64,000 nucleotides of DNA from Tautonia marina (GCF_009177065.1 NZ_WEZF01000005.1:1-64000), one strand, 5' to 3'. Counted from the first letter of the stretch, positions 1-10,713 are shown. Translations and numbers: made by a program. The notes: generated by a model not told the origin, from the letters alone.

Positions 1-225
1 AAATCTCAAGGATACCACTCAGGGAGCATGCTCGCGTGACAATTTCTGGGCAAATGTTTGGGGCTCGCGAAGATTTTGATGCACTGATTCCGTCGGGGAG
101 TTTTGATCCGCGATTTTCGAATCGTTTGGGCTTGCATCGATGGAGCTGGGTGATGAACCTGGGAATCTCTTGAGATCGAATCAGACCGATTTCTCGAACC
201 CGTATTTTCAATCAAGCAGGAGCAT

Positions 226-1227
<1,002 letters not shown>

Positions 1228-1240
1228 CCACGAGATCGAT

Positions 1241-4159
1241 TCATGGTCCGTAGCCGGGCAAGGGAACGGGTCGGGGCTCGCCTTCTCTCACGAGGTAGCC
1301 GGCATCGATGGGCAGGTCGTCGAAACGATCAACATGGCCCGATGTCCAGGTGACCTCAACCGAGACGGCCCCCTCGCTCCTCCCGAGGCCGAAGTGGACC
1401 CGGGGGTCATGGGCCGACTGGTAACTCTGACCTCCGTGCCTCCAGGCAACTAGGCGATGATCGCCATTGGTCACGACGATCCGAGTCCCGATGGCGTCGC
1501 GAGACGAGGTGGTTCCCTCCAGATGGAAGGTTACAAAATGGCCACCGACCGTCCGGTTGCGAAACAAGGCGAGTGGACCGTCCTGAGGAAGCACCAGCAG
1601 GTCGAGCCGTCCATCATTGTCAAGGTCACCGACAGCGAGCCCTCGGCTCACTCGGGGGATTGTCCAGGGAGAACCCGCTCGCTCGGTCACATCGGTCAGC
1701 CGGCCACCTCGGCTCCCCAGCATCAGTTGGGTGGGCATGGCGTACGGATAGAGCGGCCGAGAGTCGTTGACCATCCCATTCGCGGAGGCCAGGTCAAGCG
1801 CGCCGTCGTTATTAGCGTCGAGGAAGGCGACTCCGAACCCGAGCAGGGAACGGCTCGGGGCCATTCCGATGGAGGTTGAGGCATCGGCGAAGAAGCCACC
1901 ACCCAGATTCCGGTAGAAGGTCGTCCCTTCGCCGTAGAAGTTCGTGACCGCCAGGTCGGGCTTCCCGTCACCGTCGAGGTCGCCACAGGCAATCCCCATA
2001 CCTGCCTGGTAGCCGCCATCGGCGTTTGACGCGACACCCGCCAGCTCCCCGACCTCCTCGAACCGGAGGCCCCCGCGGTTGAGGTACAGAAAATTGCCCG
2101 TCATATCGTTGGCCACATAAAGGTCAACGAGTTGGTTGCCGTCGAGGTCGGCCGCGACGATCCCAAGACCGCGACCATCTCGGCCGACAATCCCGGCATC
2201 CTCCGTCACATCGACAAATCGATCACCATCGTTCCGAAAAAGGCGATCGGGAACGGCTTCAAAGAGTAAGGGCTCGCAATAGGTCGGTTGTCCGGTGTCC
2301 TCGTTCACGCAGGAGCGAGGATTCTCCTCATCCCAACGCACGTAGTGGCAGACGTAGAGATCGAGGTCGCCGTCTCCATCCAGATCGGCCCAGGCCGCCG
2401 AGGTGGGCCACTCGGCCGGAATATCAAGACCCGTCGATTCGGTCACATCCTCAAAGGTGCCGTCGCCACAATTCTGCCAAAGTTCGTAGGCGTCGAAGCG
2501 GGTCAGGAACAGATCAGGAAAGCCGTCGTTGTCGAAGTCGCCGACCGCAATCCCATGACCGTATCCGCGGCCCGACGGGGAAAAGCCGGCCGCCACTGTC
2601 ACGTCTTCAAAGGTCCCGTCGCCCCGATTCCGAAAGAGGCGATCACCACCATCTCCCGATCCGGTTCCGGAGGGGAAGTCCCCTCCCTGAGGCACGAAAA
2701 CATCGATCCAACCATCTCGGTCGAAATCAAGCATCCCGACTCCACCCGACATGGTTTCCGGCAGGTGGTGGGCCGGAGAGTGATCGGCAACGAACTGAAA
2801 GTCGAGGCCAGCGGCTTTGGCCTCCTCCTCGAAGGTCGGGACCACGTCGACCACTGAGGTGTCGGGCGTCCGTTCCCTCAGAGGATCGTGTGATACCGGA
2901 TCGGTCGCGACCAGCCGATCGGCAAGTGCCACTCCTTCCTCGGCCAGGACCCGTGCCGATTCCTTGAGCCGGGCAAGGGCCTCGCGGGCCTCGATCGCAC
3001 CTGGCTCACGGCGAATGACGGCCAACCACCAGCCAATCGCCTCATCCCGACGTCCAAGGTTCTCGGCCAGTCCAGCCATCTCACGAGCGATCAGAGCCAG
3101 TTCGTGGTCCTTGAGATGGAAACGTCTTCCGTATTGATCACGAAGTTGGTCGACCTCGGCCTTCCGCCGTCGAAGGCCGGCCGCAACCTCGGTTTCCCCG
3201 GCTTCAATGGCAAGCTCAGCGAGACGATCAAGGGCCTCCGGATGGCCGGGAACCCACTCGATCAAGCGTCGGAGGGCCTCACGTTCACGGTCTCGATCCC
3301 CGTCCTGAGCCGCGAACCACGCGTCCAGTTCAAGCAACTCGCCAGGTTCAATCCGGTCGGGCGGCAGAAACTCCAGGGCACGTCGCGCCGCGCCCGAGTC
3401 ACCGGCAACGATCGCCCAATCGAGTCGAGCCCTCCAGGTGGGAAGGTCGTCCGGGCGGGATTGCAGGCAGACATCAAGACCGTGGCCCGCCTCGTCGATC
3501 TGCCCAGCGCGCAGTGCGAGATTCGCCAACCCCAGTTGAACACGAACATCATCGGGATGTGTTCGCAGCGCCTCCTCGAACATCGCTCTGGTGCGATCCA
3601 CGGGAACGGCTTCGGCCTCCAGGAGCCAAAGATCCCGGACAACCCGGATCGGATCCGTTCCCCCGGTCAGTTCATCACGAAGCCATTCGCGCGCCTCGGA
3701 TCGCCTACCCTGAAAGCGGAGGAGTCGAACCATCATCTCGCGGGCCTCGGCCTCATGAAGCCCTTTCCGATCCAGGGCATCGAGAAGGAATCGCTCACCG
3801 TGATCGAAGGCTCCTCGCTCAAGTGCAACGGCCGCCCTCCGGGTCAAGGCAAGACCGGCAGAACTCGATTCCGGTGGGACCCGTTCCCAGGCAGCAAGGG
3901 CGTCGTCAAGATTCCCCTCCAGCTGCTCACAAAGGCCGAGCAGGTACGCAGCCTCACCCTGACCAGCTTCCCTCGCCGCAAGCGGCTTCAGGAGGACGAG
4001 GGCCTGAGCTACATCGCCCCGCTCCAGATTCCGCTTTGCCTCGGCCAGATGCCGCCGCTCCGTCTGTTCACGCATGATCCACTGCATTCCAAGCACGACA
4101 GGAACAAGCAACAGCACGACACACACAAAGCCAATGGCACGTCCAGACTTTCTAGGCAT
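1241..4159 (-). CDS. TPR and FG-GAP/VCBS repeat protein with C-terminal ASPIC/UnbV domain (CRTAC1 family)
   Basis: About 972 aa. An N-terminal membrane anchor or uncleaved signal (AIGFVCVVLLLVPVVLGMQW) is followed by roughly 350 residues of TPR-like helical repeats. Next comes a beta-propeller of FG-GAP/VCBS repeats with calcium-type D-x-D-x-D-G loops (for example DFDNDGFPDLF, DLDGDGDLDLY, DLDGNQLVDLY). The C-terminus is an ASPIC/UnbV domain (VEVTWTSGHVDRF). Such proteins are exported or envelope-anchored and abundant in planctomycetes; adhesion or scaffold roles are assumed rather than shown. ATG 4159 is chosen because GGGAG lies about 7 nt upstream and the hydrophobic segment then starts near residue 9; upstream in-frame ATGs at 4165 and 4204 exist. 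It is divergent from the DUF1559 gene and converges on the aldo/keto reductase. Confidence 0.88.
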   Translation of the reverse strand: MPRKSGRAIGFVCVVLLLVPVVLGMQWIMREQTERRHLAEAKRNLERGDVAQALVLLKPLAAREAGQGEAAYLLGLCEQLEGNLDDALAAWERVPPESSSAGLALTRRAAVALERGAFDHGERFLLDALDRKGLHEAEAREMMVRLLRFQGRRSEAREWLRDELTGGTDPIRVVRDLWLLEAEAVPVDRTRAMFEEALRTHPDDVRVQLGLANLALRAGQIDEAGHGLDVCLQSRPDDLPTWRARLDWAIVAGDSGAARRALEFLPPDRIEPGELLELDAWFAAQDGDRDREREALRRLIEWVPGHPEALDRLAELAIEAGETEVAAGLRRRKAEVDQLRDQYGRRFHLKDHELALIAREMAGLAENLGRRDEAIGWWLAVIRREPGAIEAREALARLKESARVLAEEGVALADRLVATDPVSHDPLRERTPDTSVVDVVPTFEEEAKAAGLDFQFVADHSPAHHLPETMSGGVGMLDFDRDGWIDVFVPQGGDFPSGTGSGDGGDRLFRNRGDGTFEDVTVAAGFSPSGRGYGHGIAVGDFDNDGFPDLFLTRFDAYELWQNCGDGTFEDVTESTGLDIPAEWPTSAAWADLDGDGDLDLYVCHYVRWDEENPRSCVNEDTGQPTYCEPLLFEAVPDRLFRNDGDRFVDVTEDAGIVGRDGRGLGIVAADLDGNQLVDLYVANDMTGNFLYLNRGGLRFEEVGELAGVASNADGGYQAGMGIACGDLDGDGKPDLAVTNFYGEGTTFYRNLGGGFFADASTSIGMAPSRSLLGFGVAFLDANNDGALDLASANGMVNDSRPLYPYAMPTQLMLGSRGGRLTDVTERAGSPWTIPRVSRGLAVGDLDNDGRLDLLVLPQDGPLALFRNRTVGGHFVTFHLEGTTSSRDAIGTRIVVTNGDHRLVAWRHGGQSYQSAHDPRVHFGLGRSEGAVSVEVTWTSGHVDRFDDLPIDAGYLVREGEPRPVPLPGYGP

Positions 4160-4551
4160 AAACATTCTCCCGCAAACTCTCTCGATTTCGGGATCGTCGA
4201 ACAATAGAAGTAAGCCAGATTAACGAGTCACTGAGAAAATTTCCTTGACTCGGGGGAATTAAACCCGTTTATTAGCCTTGGGGTCAAGAGTTCCATCAAC
4301 ATCTCTGGACGTTTCTTTTCGGGATTTGATCGAAAATTCGTTCAATCTTACGGGAATTTCCGTCGGATTGGATGGGCGCTGATTGTGCGCCGATCGATCC
4401 CGAATTCAGGGTTCAGCCCCCGTTCCGGGGCGGGCCAATGCTCTGCCGCAGTGTGAAGGGCCGGCGTGAGCCTGATCAATGACCCCGACCTGCGTCGGCT
4501 TTGGAATGAGAGCGACCGAACGGCAAACCTCGCTCCCCAAAGGAGACCGAA
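4160..4551. promoter_or_regulatory. Divergent intergenic region with a possible sigma70-type promoter
   Basis: Non-coding gap between the divergent CRTAC1/TPR gene and the DUF1559 gene. It includes an AT-richer patch at 4230-4275. TTGACT at 4245-4250 and TATTAG at 4270-4275 resemble -35 and -10 elements on the plus strand, but the 19-bp spacing is long and the leader to 4552 would be about 270 nt. The promoter is a weak visual match; only the absence of a convincing gene is firm. Confidence 0.3.
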
Positions 4552-5544
4552 TTGATGCGTCACTCCGCGATTCGAAAGTCCGGCTTCACCCTGATCGAAC
4601 TGCTGGTGGTCATCGCCATCATCGGCGTCCTGATCGCCTTGCTCCTGCCGGCCGTGCAGTCGGCTCGTGAGGCGGCCCGACGTGCCCAGTGCACCAATAA
4701 TCTCAAGCAACTCGCACTGGCCTCGCACAACTACCACGATACCAACGGCGCCTTCCCCGCGGGGAGTTACTCCCCGGACTGGCTCGACCCGAACACCTTC
4801 CCCTCACCAGACGTGTGGCACGATCCGAACAGTACGTGCTGCCCGTGGGGAAGCTACAGTTGGGCCGGTGCCATTCTCCCCTTTGTCGAGGGGAATAATG
4901 TTTACAACGCGATCAATATCGCCCTGCCTGCTTACGCCTTTACTGTTCCCGAAGTCTCGGGTTGGGCCGGTCCCAGTAATGAACGCGGGCCGGCCGGTAG
5001 CCTGGCCAACTCGACCGCCGCAGGGGCAATGCCCAACGCCTTCGTCTGCCCGTCAGTCGACCGAGTCCAGCCGGAAAGCCAGTTCAAGGACTACGCCATC
5101 AACGGCGGAACCGGGATGTGCTGCCCGGAGCGAACCCGGACTCAGGCCCAGCGCCGGGCAGTCGGCGATGGAATGGGCGCGATGAATATGTACGTCAAGA
5201 TGTCCGAGATTCGTGATGGAACGAGCAACACGATCCTTTACACAGAAAAAGCCCACAACGGCAACCACAGTTGGGTTCCTTTGAATGCGGGAAGCAATCA
5301 ATTCCTCTGGGTTCATCACGTCTCGCAGGGATATGTCACCGCCGCCGAGCACAACGGCAACCCCTTCCCACCAAACTCGACCTACCCGAATTCACGAGGG
5401 GCCTTTGGACGGCATCCGGGCGGCGTCATGGTCGCATTTGTGGACGGCCACGTTGCATTCCTCAAAGAACATGTCAACTTTCAAACCTATCGCGCCCTGT
5501 TCACTCGGAGCGGGAGCGAGGTGATTTCGGCAGACTCGTACTGA
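4552..5544 (+). CDS. DUF1559 domain protein with type IV prepilin-like N-terminus
   Basis: 330-aa pseudopilin-like protein of the planctomycete-expanded DUF1559 family. Residues 5-60 carry a classic prepilin N-methylation and cleavage motif ([20 protein letters not shown]), which PilD-type peptidase would cut before the Phe, then the helical spine. Family landmarks follow: [19 protein letters not shown] after the spine, and [10 protein letters not shown] near the C-terminus. These proteins are thought to be exported and assembled or surface-displayed, but their function is not established. ATG 4552 is preceded by a GGAG at about 4541. A hairpin 37 nt after the stop suggests a monocistronic or strongly expressed unit. 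The next two genes on the same strand are secreted lipoproteins, a grouping common in planctomycetes. Confidence 0.95.
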   Translation: MMRHSAIRKSGFTLIELLVVIAIIGVLIALLLPAVQSAREAARRAQCTNNLKQLALASHNYHDTNGAFPAGSYSPDWLDPNTFPSPDVWHDPNSTCCPWGSYSWAGAILPFVEGNNVYNAINIALPAYAFTVPEVSGWAGPSNERGPAGSLANSTAAGAMPNAFVCPSVDRVQPESQFKDYAINGGTGMCCPERTRTQAQRRAVGDGMGAMNMYVKMSEIRDGTSNTILYTEKAHNGNHSWVPLNAGSNQFLWVHHVSQGYVTAAEHNGNPFPPNSTYPNSRGAFGRHPGGVMVAFVDGHVAFLKEHVNFQTYRALFTRSGSEVISADSY

Positions 5545-5580
5545 CGAGTTGCTATTGAGATCGAAAACCCCATACCCGGG

Positions 5581-5610
5581 GCCCTTTGCGCTTACCTTGG
5601 CGCGAAGGGC
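5581..5610 (+). terminator. Hairpin terminator after the DUF1559 gene
   Basis: An 11-bp stem (GCCCTTTGCGC with GCGCGAAGGGC, one G-T pair) and an 8-nt loop lie 37 nt downstream of the stop codon. There is only a short T-rich tail (TTCTCGTG), so termination efficiency is uncertain; it may instead stabilise the mRNA 3' end. Confidence 0.55.
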
Positions 5611-5716
5611 TTCTCGTGATCCCGGAACCGTGCCTGGACCGGCGACCCTGGGTCGAACCTAGCGCCGTCGGGCGCGGGCCTCCACGTTCCCTTTCTTGAT
5701 TCGAGTGATTCTGAAC

Positions 5717-6157
5717 ATGAACAACCGAAAGTTCGTTCGGGTACCATTTCTGATCGCCCTTGTTATTACTCCGTTAGCCATGGTGGGCTGCGGTGGTGAC
5801 CCCGACGCGCCAGAAATCGCTCGCGTTACGGGGCAGGTCACGCGAGGGGGGAAACCTGTCCCGAACCTCACCGTCAATTACATGCCGACCGAGGGACGGC
5901 CAAGCTGGGGAATCACCGATGCCCAGGGCCAGTACGAACTCGAGTACAACGCCGATTACAAAGGGGCCAAGGTCGGTCACCACAAGGTCTATGTTGTCTT
6001 CAACCCGACCAGCATGGATGGAAGTGTGGGGAGTGTCGAGGGGCTCACCGCCGAAGATCGACAGGCCATTCAGGAGAAGTATGGGAGTGAGCAGACCACC
6101 GCGATGGAGGTTGATGTCAGCGAGGACGGACAGGTCATCGACCTGAAACTCGACTGA
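5717..6157 (+). CDS. Small lipoprotein with carboxypeptidase regulatory-like (Ig-fold) domain
   Basis: 146-aa exported lipoprotein. The signal peptide runs through FLIALVITPLAMVGCGG and the lipobox ends at the Cys in AMVGC. The rest is one transthyretin-like/carboxypeptidase-regulatory Ig fold (TGQVTRGGKPVPNLTVNYMP, then ITDAQGQYELEYNADYKG). This small lipoprotein type recurs beside DUF1559 genes in planctomycetes; its partner is unknown. ATG 5717 is preferred over an in-frame TTG at 5696 because it gives a compact signal peptide with the positive MNNRK start. No strong Shine-Dalgarno is visible. It lies between the DUF1559 pseudopilin and a lipoprotein CRTAC1, all on the same strand. Confidence 0.85.
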   Translation: MNNRKFVRVPFLIALVITPLAMVGCGGDPDAPEIARVTGQVTRGGKPVPNLTVNYMPTEGRPSWGITDAQGQYELEYNADYKGAKVGHHKVYVVFNPTSMDGSVGSVEGLTAEDRQAIQEKYGSEQTTAMEVDVSEDGQVIDLKLD

Positions 6158-6219
6158 CTTCGGCCTCGGCCGGAAGGCCGGTTCATCGCTCACCTGCATT
6201 GCCTTCGAGAGTGCGTCCC

Positions 6220-8022
6220 ATGCGGTCCCAACCCCTCTCGCGGTCTCAGGCTTCCAGGGACCTAGGCTGGCCTCTGCCCCACCGCGCTCTGATCTCGATG
6301 GCGGTGGTGCTGGTGGTGGTGCTGCTGATCGCGACTGGCTGTCACGATCCTCTGGCGAGTTCCGCGTCCGAAGCACCACCGCCCCCTCCCTCCCATCCCG
6401 CGTCCGGGCCGTGGTTCGTCGATCGAGCGCCGGAATTCGGCCTCAACGTGGTGACGATCAGCGGGTCCCCAGAAAAGCGGTCCATCCTGGAATCGCTCGG
6501 GGTCGGTGTTGCCCTTTTTGATGCCGACGGGGATGGCGACCTGGATATCTTCGTGGCCTCCGGGAGCCAGGTCGTCGAGGGCGAGGTCGTGTCCGCCGGT
6601 GGTCCCTGGCTCTTCCGAAACGACGGGCCCGGGCACTGGACCGACACCACCTCGTCATCGGGACTGCAGGCTCGAGGGTGGGCCCAGGGTGTTGCCGTTG
6701 CTGACTACGATGCCGACGGCGACCTCGACCTCTTTCTCGCCCAGCATGGCCCCGATGTGCTCTGGCAGAACCTCGGGGACGGCACCTTCCGTGACGTGAC
6801 TGAAGAGGCGGGCCTCGGCCACGACTCGTTCTGGGGCGTCGCCGCGACCTGGGGAGACTACGACGGTGACGGATGGCCTGATCTTTACGTCACGAACTAT
6901 GTCACCGTCGATGCTGCCGAGCCCCCGCCTCAAGTCGGTTATCGGGGCAGGTCCGTCCAGGTGTTTGCCGGTCCCGAGTCTCTTCGGGGAGAGCCCGACG
7001 TACTCTGGCGCAACCGAGGCGACGGCACGTTCGAAGACGTCACCGAATCCGTCGGTCTGCTCAGTCCCGAGGGCAAGGGAATGGGAGCTCTCTTCGCAGA
7101 CTTCGATCGCGATGGTGATCTCGACCTCTTTGTGACCAACGACACCCAGCCCAACGAGTTCTTCCGCAACGAGAACGGCCACTTCCACGAGGAGGGTCAG
7201 CTCGTTGGCCTCGCCCTCAGCGAGATGGGGAGGGCCGAGGGGAGCATGGGGATTGACCTGGCCGACCTCGACGGCGACGGCTGGTTCGACCTCGCCTACA
7301 GCAACTTTCACAAGGAAGGGACCCGGCTCCTCATCAATCACGAAGGCCGGATGTACTCCGACATCGCTCGTCAATCCTCGGACGCACTCACCACAATCCT
7401 CTACGTCGGATGGGGCATCGTTCTCGCCGACTTTAACCACGATGGCCATCCCGACCTGTTCCAGGCCAACGGCCACGTCTACCCGCTGGGACCGACGGAA
7501 CGCTACGACCAGCCTCCCATGCTCCTCCGGAACGTGGGAGCCTTGCGCTTCGAAGACGTCACCTCAGACTGGGGCCCGAGCCTGGCTGACCAGCGATCCG
7601 GCCGAAGCGTCGCGGCCGGCGACCTCGACCACGACGGCGACCTCGACCTGGTCATGACCACGATCGATGGTCCGCTCCGCGTGTTGATCAACGAAGGCCA
7701 ACGCCTGGGCCACTCCATCACCCTTCGTCTCGTCGGTCGTCCCCCCAACCGAGACGCTGTCGGAGCCATCGCCGAGCTTCAAGCCGGAGGCAAAACCTGG
7801 ATCAACACCGTCCGCCGGGGTGGCAGTTTCATGGCCGCCTCCGACTCTTCGCTCCACTTCGGCATCGGCCCCACCGACTCGATCACCTCACTCCAGATTC
7901 ACTGGCCCGACGGCACCTCCTCGCTTTTTCCGGGCGAGTCGATCCCCATCAACTCCTCGATCACCCTTTCCCAGGACGACCCCACCCCGATCGTCCTCCC
8001 GTATCATCACACGGGCCGATGA
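6220..8022 (+). CDS. CRTAC1-family lipoprotein (FG-GAP/VCBS propeller plus ASPIC/UnbV)
   Basis: 600-aa exported protein. The N-terminus has a hydrophobic segment (MAVVLVVVLLIATGC) ending in a lipobox Cys. It is followed by a low-complexity Pro stretch and then a propeller of FG-GAP/VCBS repeats with acidic calcium-loop motifs (DADGDGDLDIF, DYDADGDLDLF, DYDGDGWPDLY, DFDRDGDLDLF). The C-terminus is an ASPIC/UnbV domain (LQIHWPDGTSSLFPG). It is the shorter, TPR-less relative of the gene at 1241-4159, so two paralogous architectures flank the pseudopilin. ATG 6220 is chosen; GTG 6211 and TTG 6199 are in frame upstream. The role is inferred to be envelope or extracellular. Confidence 0.88.
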   Translation: MRSQPLSRSQASRDLGWPLPHRALISMAVVLVVVLLIATGCHDPLASSASEAPPPPPSHPASGPWFVDRAPEFGLNVVTISGSPEKRSILESLGVGVALFDADGDGDLDIFVASGSQVVEGEVVSAGGPWLFRNDGPGHWTDTTSSSGLQARGWAQGVAVADYDADGDLDLFLAQHGPDVLWQNLGDGTFRDVTEEAGLGHDSFWGVAATWGDYDGDGWPDLYVTNYVTVDAAEPPPQVGYRGRSVQVFAGPESLRGEPDVLWRNRGDGTFEDVTESVGLLSPEGKGMGALFADFDRDGDLDLFVTNDTQPNEFFRNENGHFHEEGQLVGLALSEMGRAEGSMGIDLADLDGDGWFDLAYSNFHKEGTRLLINHEGRMYSDIARQSSDALTTILYVGWGIVLADFNHDGHPDLFQANGHVYPLGPTERYDQPPMLLRNVGALRFEDVTSDWGPSLADQRSGRSVAAGDLDHDGDLDLVMTTIDGPLRVLINEGQRLGHSITLRLVGRPPNRDAVGAIAELQAGGKTWINTVRRGGSFMAASDSSLHFGIGPTDSITSLQIHWPDGTSSLFPGESIPINSSITLSQDDPTPIVLPYHHTGR

Positions 8023-8220
8023 TTCCCCTTCAGAGTGCTGGTTGATCCACACCTTGATCGGGTCGGATGAACCAGCCTCACTACAATACGGCTGGCTGTC
8101 ACCACCTTGAACCATCAGATTCAATTGACGAGGGCGAACTCGCGCTGAAACCGACCAATCTTCTCAGTTCCGACTGGACTTCATCGTCCACCATGGCCCC
8201 ATTTCACAAGTGACTCAGAG

Positions 8221-8293
8221 TGGAGCGGAAGGGGATCGAACCCTCAACCTCAGCATTGCGAACGCTGCGCTCTCCCAATTGAGCTACCGCCCC
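8221..8293 (-). tRNA. tRNA-Ala (anticodon CGC)
   Basis: On the minus strand a full cloverleaf can be drawn: acceptor GGGGCGG with CCGCTCC, D-arm GCTC/GAGC, and anticodon stem CAGCG/TGCTG with loop TTCGCAA. Anticodon CGC reads the alanine codon GCG. The T-arm is GAGGG-TTCGATC-CCCTT and the discriminator base is A; CCA is not encoded. It stands alone between a plus-strand CRTAC1 gene and a glycosidase gene. Confidence 0.95.
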
Positions 8294-8481
8294 TGAGCAA
8301 AAGAACTTTACCGCATTTCGGGGGCGGGCTCAAGAGACGATCGCTTCGGGAGTCGCAGGAACTGCGCTCACTCAACGGATCTCCCGGTTGCGAGAGGGAG
8401 GGCAGGGGGGGTAGGGTGTCGGGCATGCGATCAGTCACCGCATGATCCCGCGGTTTCGAGCGTCACCCGGAGAGGAAAAGC

Positions 8482-9423
8482 ATGAGTCGCGTCATCCGAT
8501 GGGGATTGCTGGTCCTGGTGTTGCCTCTTGGCGGGGCATCGGCTCAGGAACCTCGGCAAGACCAGGGATTTCCGGCATGGCTCGTTCAGTGGGAGCCGGT
8601 CGACGCCAACCCGCTCTTTGAAGGTGAGGGGGGAACGGCCTGGGACGCCAAGATCCGGGAACGAGGTTGGATCTGCCGAGAGCCGGACGGTTCCTATCGG
8701 CTCTGGTACACCGGCTATAACGAGGATCGATCCCCCACCCGATTCCTCGGCCATGCCACGTCGCCCGATGGCATTGTCTGGACCCGAGATCCGAGGAATC
8801 CGCTGCATACGGATCACTGGGTCGAGGACATGTGCGTGCTTCGCCAGGGCGATCGCTATTACATGTTCGCCGAGGGAAAGAATGATGTCGCCCACCTCCT
8901 GACCTCCGCCGACGGGATCGACTGGAAGCGCCAGGGGCCGCTCGACGTCCGCCTGACCAATGGCCAACCGATCCCTCCAGGGCCGTACGGCACACCCACG
9001 GTCCTCATCAAGGAGGGGGTCTGGCACCTCTTCTACGAGCGAGGGGATCGAGGAGTCTGGCTTGCCACGTCAACCGACCTCCAGGTCTGGACCAATGTGC
9101 AAGACGACCCGGTCATCCCGCTCGGTCCAGAGTCCTACGATCAGACGGCCGTGGCCCTGAACCAGATCATCGAACTCGACGGCGTCTACTACGGCATCTA
9201 CCACGCCAACGCCCACCGACCCTGGCGCGACTGGACAACCTGTCTGGCTCGATCGACCGACCTGATTCACTGGGAAAAGTATGCCGGCAACCCGATCATT
9301 GCCGACAACCGATCGAGCGGAATCTTCATCGAGGAACCGGACGGCTGGGTCCTTTACACCATGCATCCCGATGTCCGGCGCTTTGAGTCCACCGGATCGG
9401 GCGATGAATCGAATCGTCCCTGA
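8482..9423 (+). CDS. Secreted glycosidase-like five-bladed beta-propeller protein
   Basis: 313-aa protein with a Sec signal peptide (MSRVIRWGLLVLVLPLGGASA, then QE). The body shows repeating propeller strands typical of the GH32/43/117/130 superfamily: WYTGYNEDRS, GHATSPDGIVWTRDP, MCVLRQGDRYYMFAEG, LTSADGIDWKRQGP, LARSTDLIHWEKYAGNP. The recurring pattern of S-x-D-(G/L)-x-x-W is characteristic. It probably acts on a polysaccharide outside the cytoplasm; the exact family and substrate cannot be read off. ATG 8482 follows a GGAGAGGAAAAGC stretch that serves as ribosome-binding site. It is monocistronic: upstream is an antiparallel tRNA, downstream a bidirectional hairpin. Confidence 0.8.
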   Translation: MSRVIRWGLLVLVLPLGGASAQEPRQDQGFPAWLVQWEPVDANPLFEGEGGTAWDAKIRERGWICREPDGSYRLWYTGYNEDRSPTRFLGHATSPDGIVWTRDPRNPLHTDHWVEDMCVLRQGDRYYMFAEGKNDVAHLLTSADGIDWKRQGPLDVRLTNGQPIPPGPYGTPTVLIKEGVWHLFYERGDRGVWLATSTDLQVWTNVQDDPVIPLGPESYDQTAVALNQIIELDGVYYGIYHANAHRPWRDWTTCLARSTDLIHWEKYAGNPIIADNRSSGIFIEEPDGWVLYTMHPDVRRFESTGSGDESNRP

Positions 9424-9523
9424 ACAGACCGGAGGGTCGTGAGCGCGGAAACTCGCCATCGTCATCCCCTGTTTGCCGAGTCGGTCCCCAGGGTCCGGGG
9501 GATTCGTCCTGAACACGTCAGTG

Positions 9524-9547
9524 GTCCGAGGCCTCCTTGCCTCGGAC
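9524..9547. terminator. Bidirectional hairpin terminator
   Basis: A perfect 9-bp stem (GTCCGAGGC/GCCTCGGAC) with a 6-nt loop sits between two convergent genes, the glycosidase (ending 9423) and the Gly/His-rich peptide (ending 9635), and could serve both. There is no strong T-tract on either side. Confidence 0.65.
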
Positions 9548-9634
9548 TGGACGGCGATCCTCCGCTCGGGCCGCGGAGATCGTTCCAAACCCTTTTGAGT
9601 CATGAGACGGGGGGGATGATTCGACTCCCTTCGA

Positions 9635-10066
9635 TCACCATCCGTGCCCGCGGTGACGACCATGCCCGTGGAACCCGCCGTGGCCACCCCGACCAGGGAA
9701 GCCGACGTGGCCAGGCACGCCGTACCCCGATCGGAATTCCCGGTACACCGAACCGCCGTAACCGTAGCCGTATCCCGGCCCATAGCCGGGAACTCCGCAG
9801 ACGGGCGGGACCGGCGGCGGGCAGTAGCGAGGCGGTCGCACGTGCCCGCAGGGCGACTTGCAGCCGAGGTGGCAGCCGGAGGTCCGGCCGATTCCCACAT
9901 TCACGCTGATGCCGCCAAAGCTGCCACCCGGGCCGATTCCGAATCCTGGGCGGTGGCCAAAGCCTGGCCCAAACTGAGCCGCCGCAGGAGTCGGTGATCC
10001 CAGCATGACCAGCCCGCCGGCCACCAGCGCACCGAAAAGACTCAGGGTCTTCAGATTCAATCGCAT
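9635..10066 (-). CDS. Small secreted Gly/His/Tyr-rich protein with a Cys cluster
   Basis: 143-aa exported protein with no recognised domain. A clear Sec signal (LSLFGALVAGGLVMLGSPTPAAA) is followed by GPGFG repeats, a Cys-rich core (CHLGCKSPCGH, then CPPPVPPVC), YGPGYGYGYGG repeats, and a C-terminus dense in Gly and His (GRGGHGGFHGHGRHRGHGW). The composition suggests a cell-wall, matrix or metal-binding protein, which is inference only. It carries its own promoter region (10067 onwards) and converges on the glycosidase gene. The signal peptide and ATG context make a real gene likely despite low complexity. Confidence 0.7.
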   Translation of the reverse strand: MRLNLKTLSLFGALVAGGLVMLGSPTPAAAQFGPGFGHRPGFGIGPGGSFGGISVNVGIGRTSGCHLGCKSPCGHVRPPRYCPPPVPPVCGVPGYGPGYGYGYGGSVYREFRSGYGVPGHVGFPGRGGHGGFHGHGRHRGHGW

Positions 10067-10713
10067 CGGAGATACCTCAATTCATGGGGTGAACTGCGAG
10101 TTGATTCCCGTGGGATGCTCCGCCGCCTCGAACCGCTCCGTCTCGGTCGTGTCCGGGGCATCCGTTGCTCCACGTCTCGAATCAAATCCAACAACCACGT
10201 GCCGCCCCGATCGTTCAGACGCCTCACAGAACCGTTCCCAGACGTTCCTTCCGCGTCGTGATGATCGACCGCTGGGCAGCGACGGTCTGATCGCACCCGC
10301 TGTGCCATTCCCACGATCCCGGCAATTAACCAACCCTGAACCTTTTTCAGGAAAACGACTTAGGTCGCGTTTCTCCGAAATCGAATTCCCTCAATCACGT
10401 GAACGAATCCACCAAAGTCCTGGCGAGGCGTGGGAATTCTGTTGCCTGCAACCGCGAGGGATCGTCCTTCGAATTGCCGAGATCAGAACGATCCCTGTCG
10501 CGGAGGATTTCGTTCAAACTGGGGTTTCCTGACTGCTGGGCATCTGGTATCAACCGACCCGCGGAGCAACACGCGCCGTGACGGGGGGGACCCGATCGGA
10601 CGGGTCCACCGAGCCGACGTCGGGGCCTTCATGGACCGCTCGGTCCCGGCCCGTCCGTCGATTCGACGGAGCCCTCGGATCGGGACGACTCCCAAGGAGT
10701 GGGAGGCGAAACC
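10067..10713. other. Divergent intergenic region, no gene recognised
   Basis: Roughly 650 bp between the minus-strand Gly/His-rich gene and the plus-strand DUF11 gene. Short open frames here show no family, signal peptide or plausible codon pattern. It probably holds the two divergent promoters and leaders; I cannot place them. Confidence 0.5.

Noticed and set aside
6159-6183. GGCCT/AGGCC palindrome after the small lipoprotein gene
   Set aside because: Only a 5-bp stem, common in GC-rich DNA; not enough for a terminator call.
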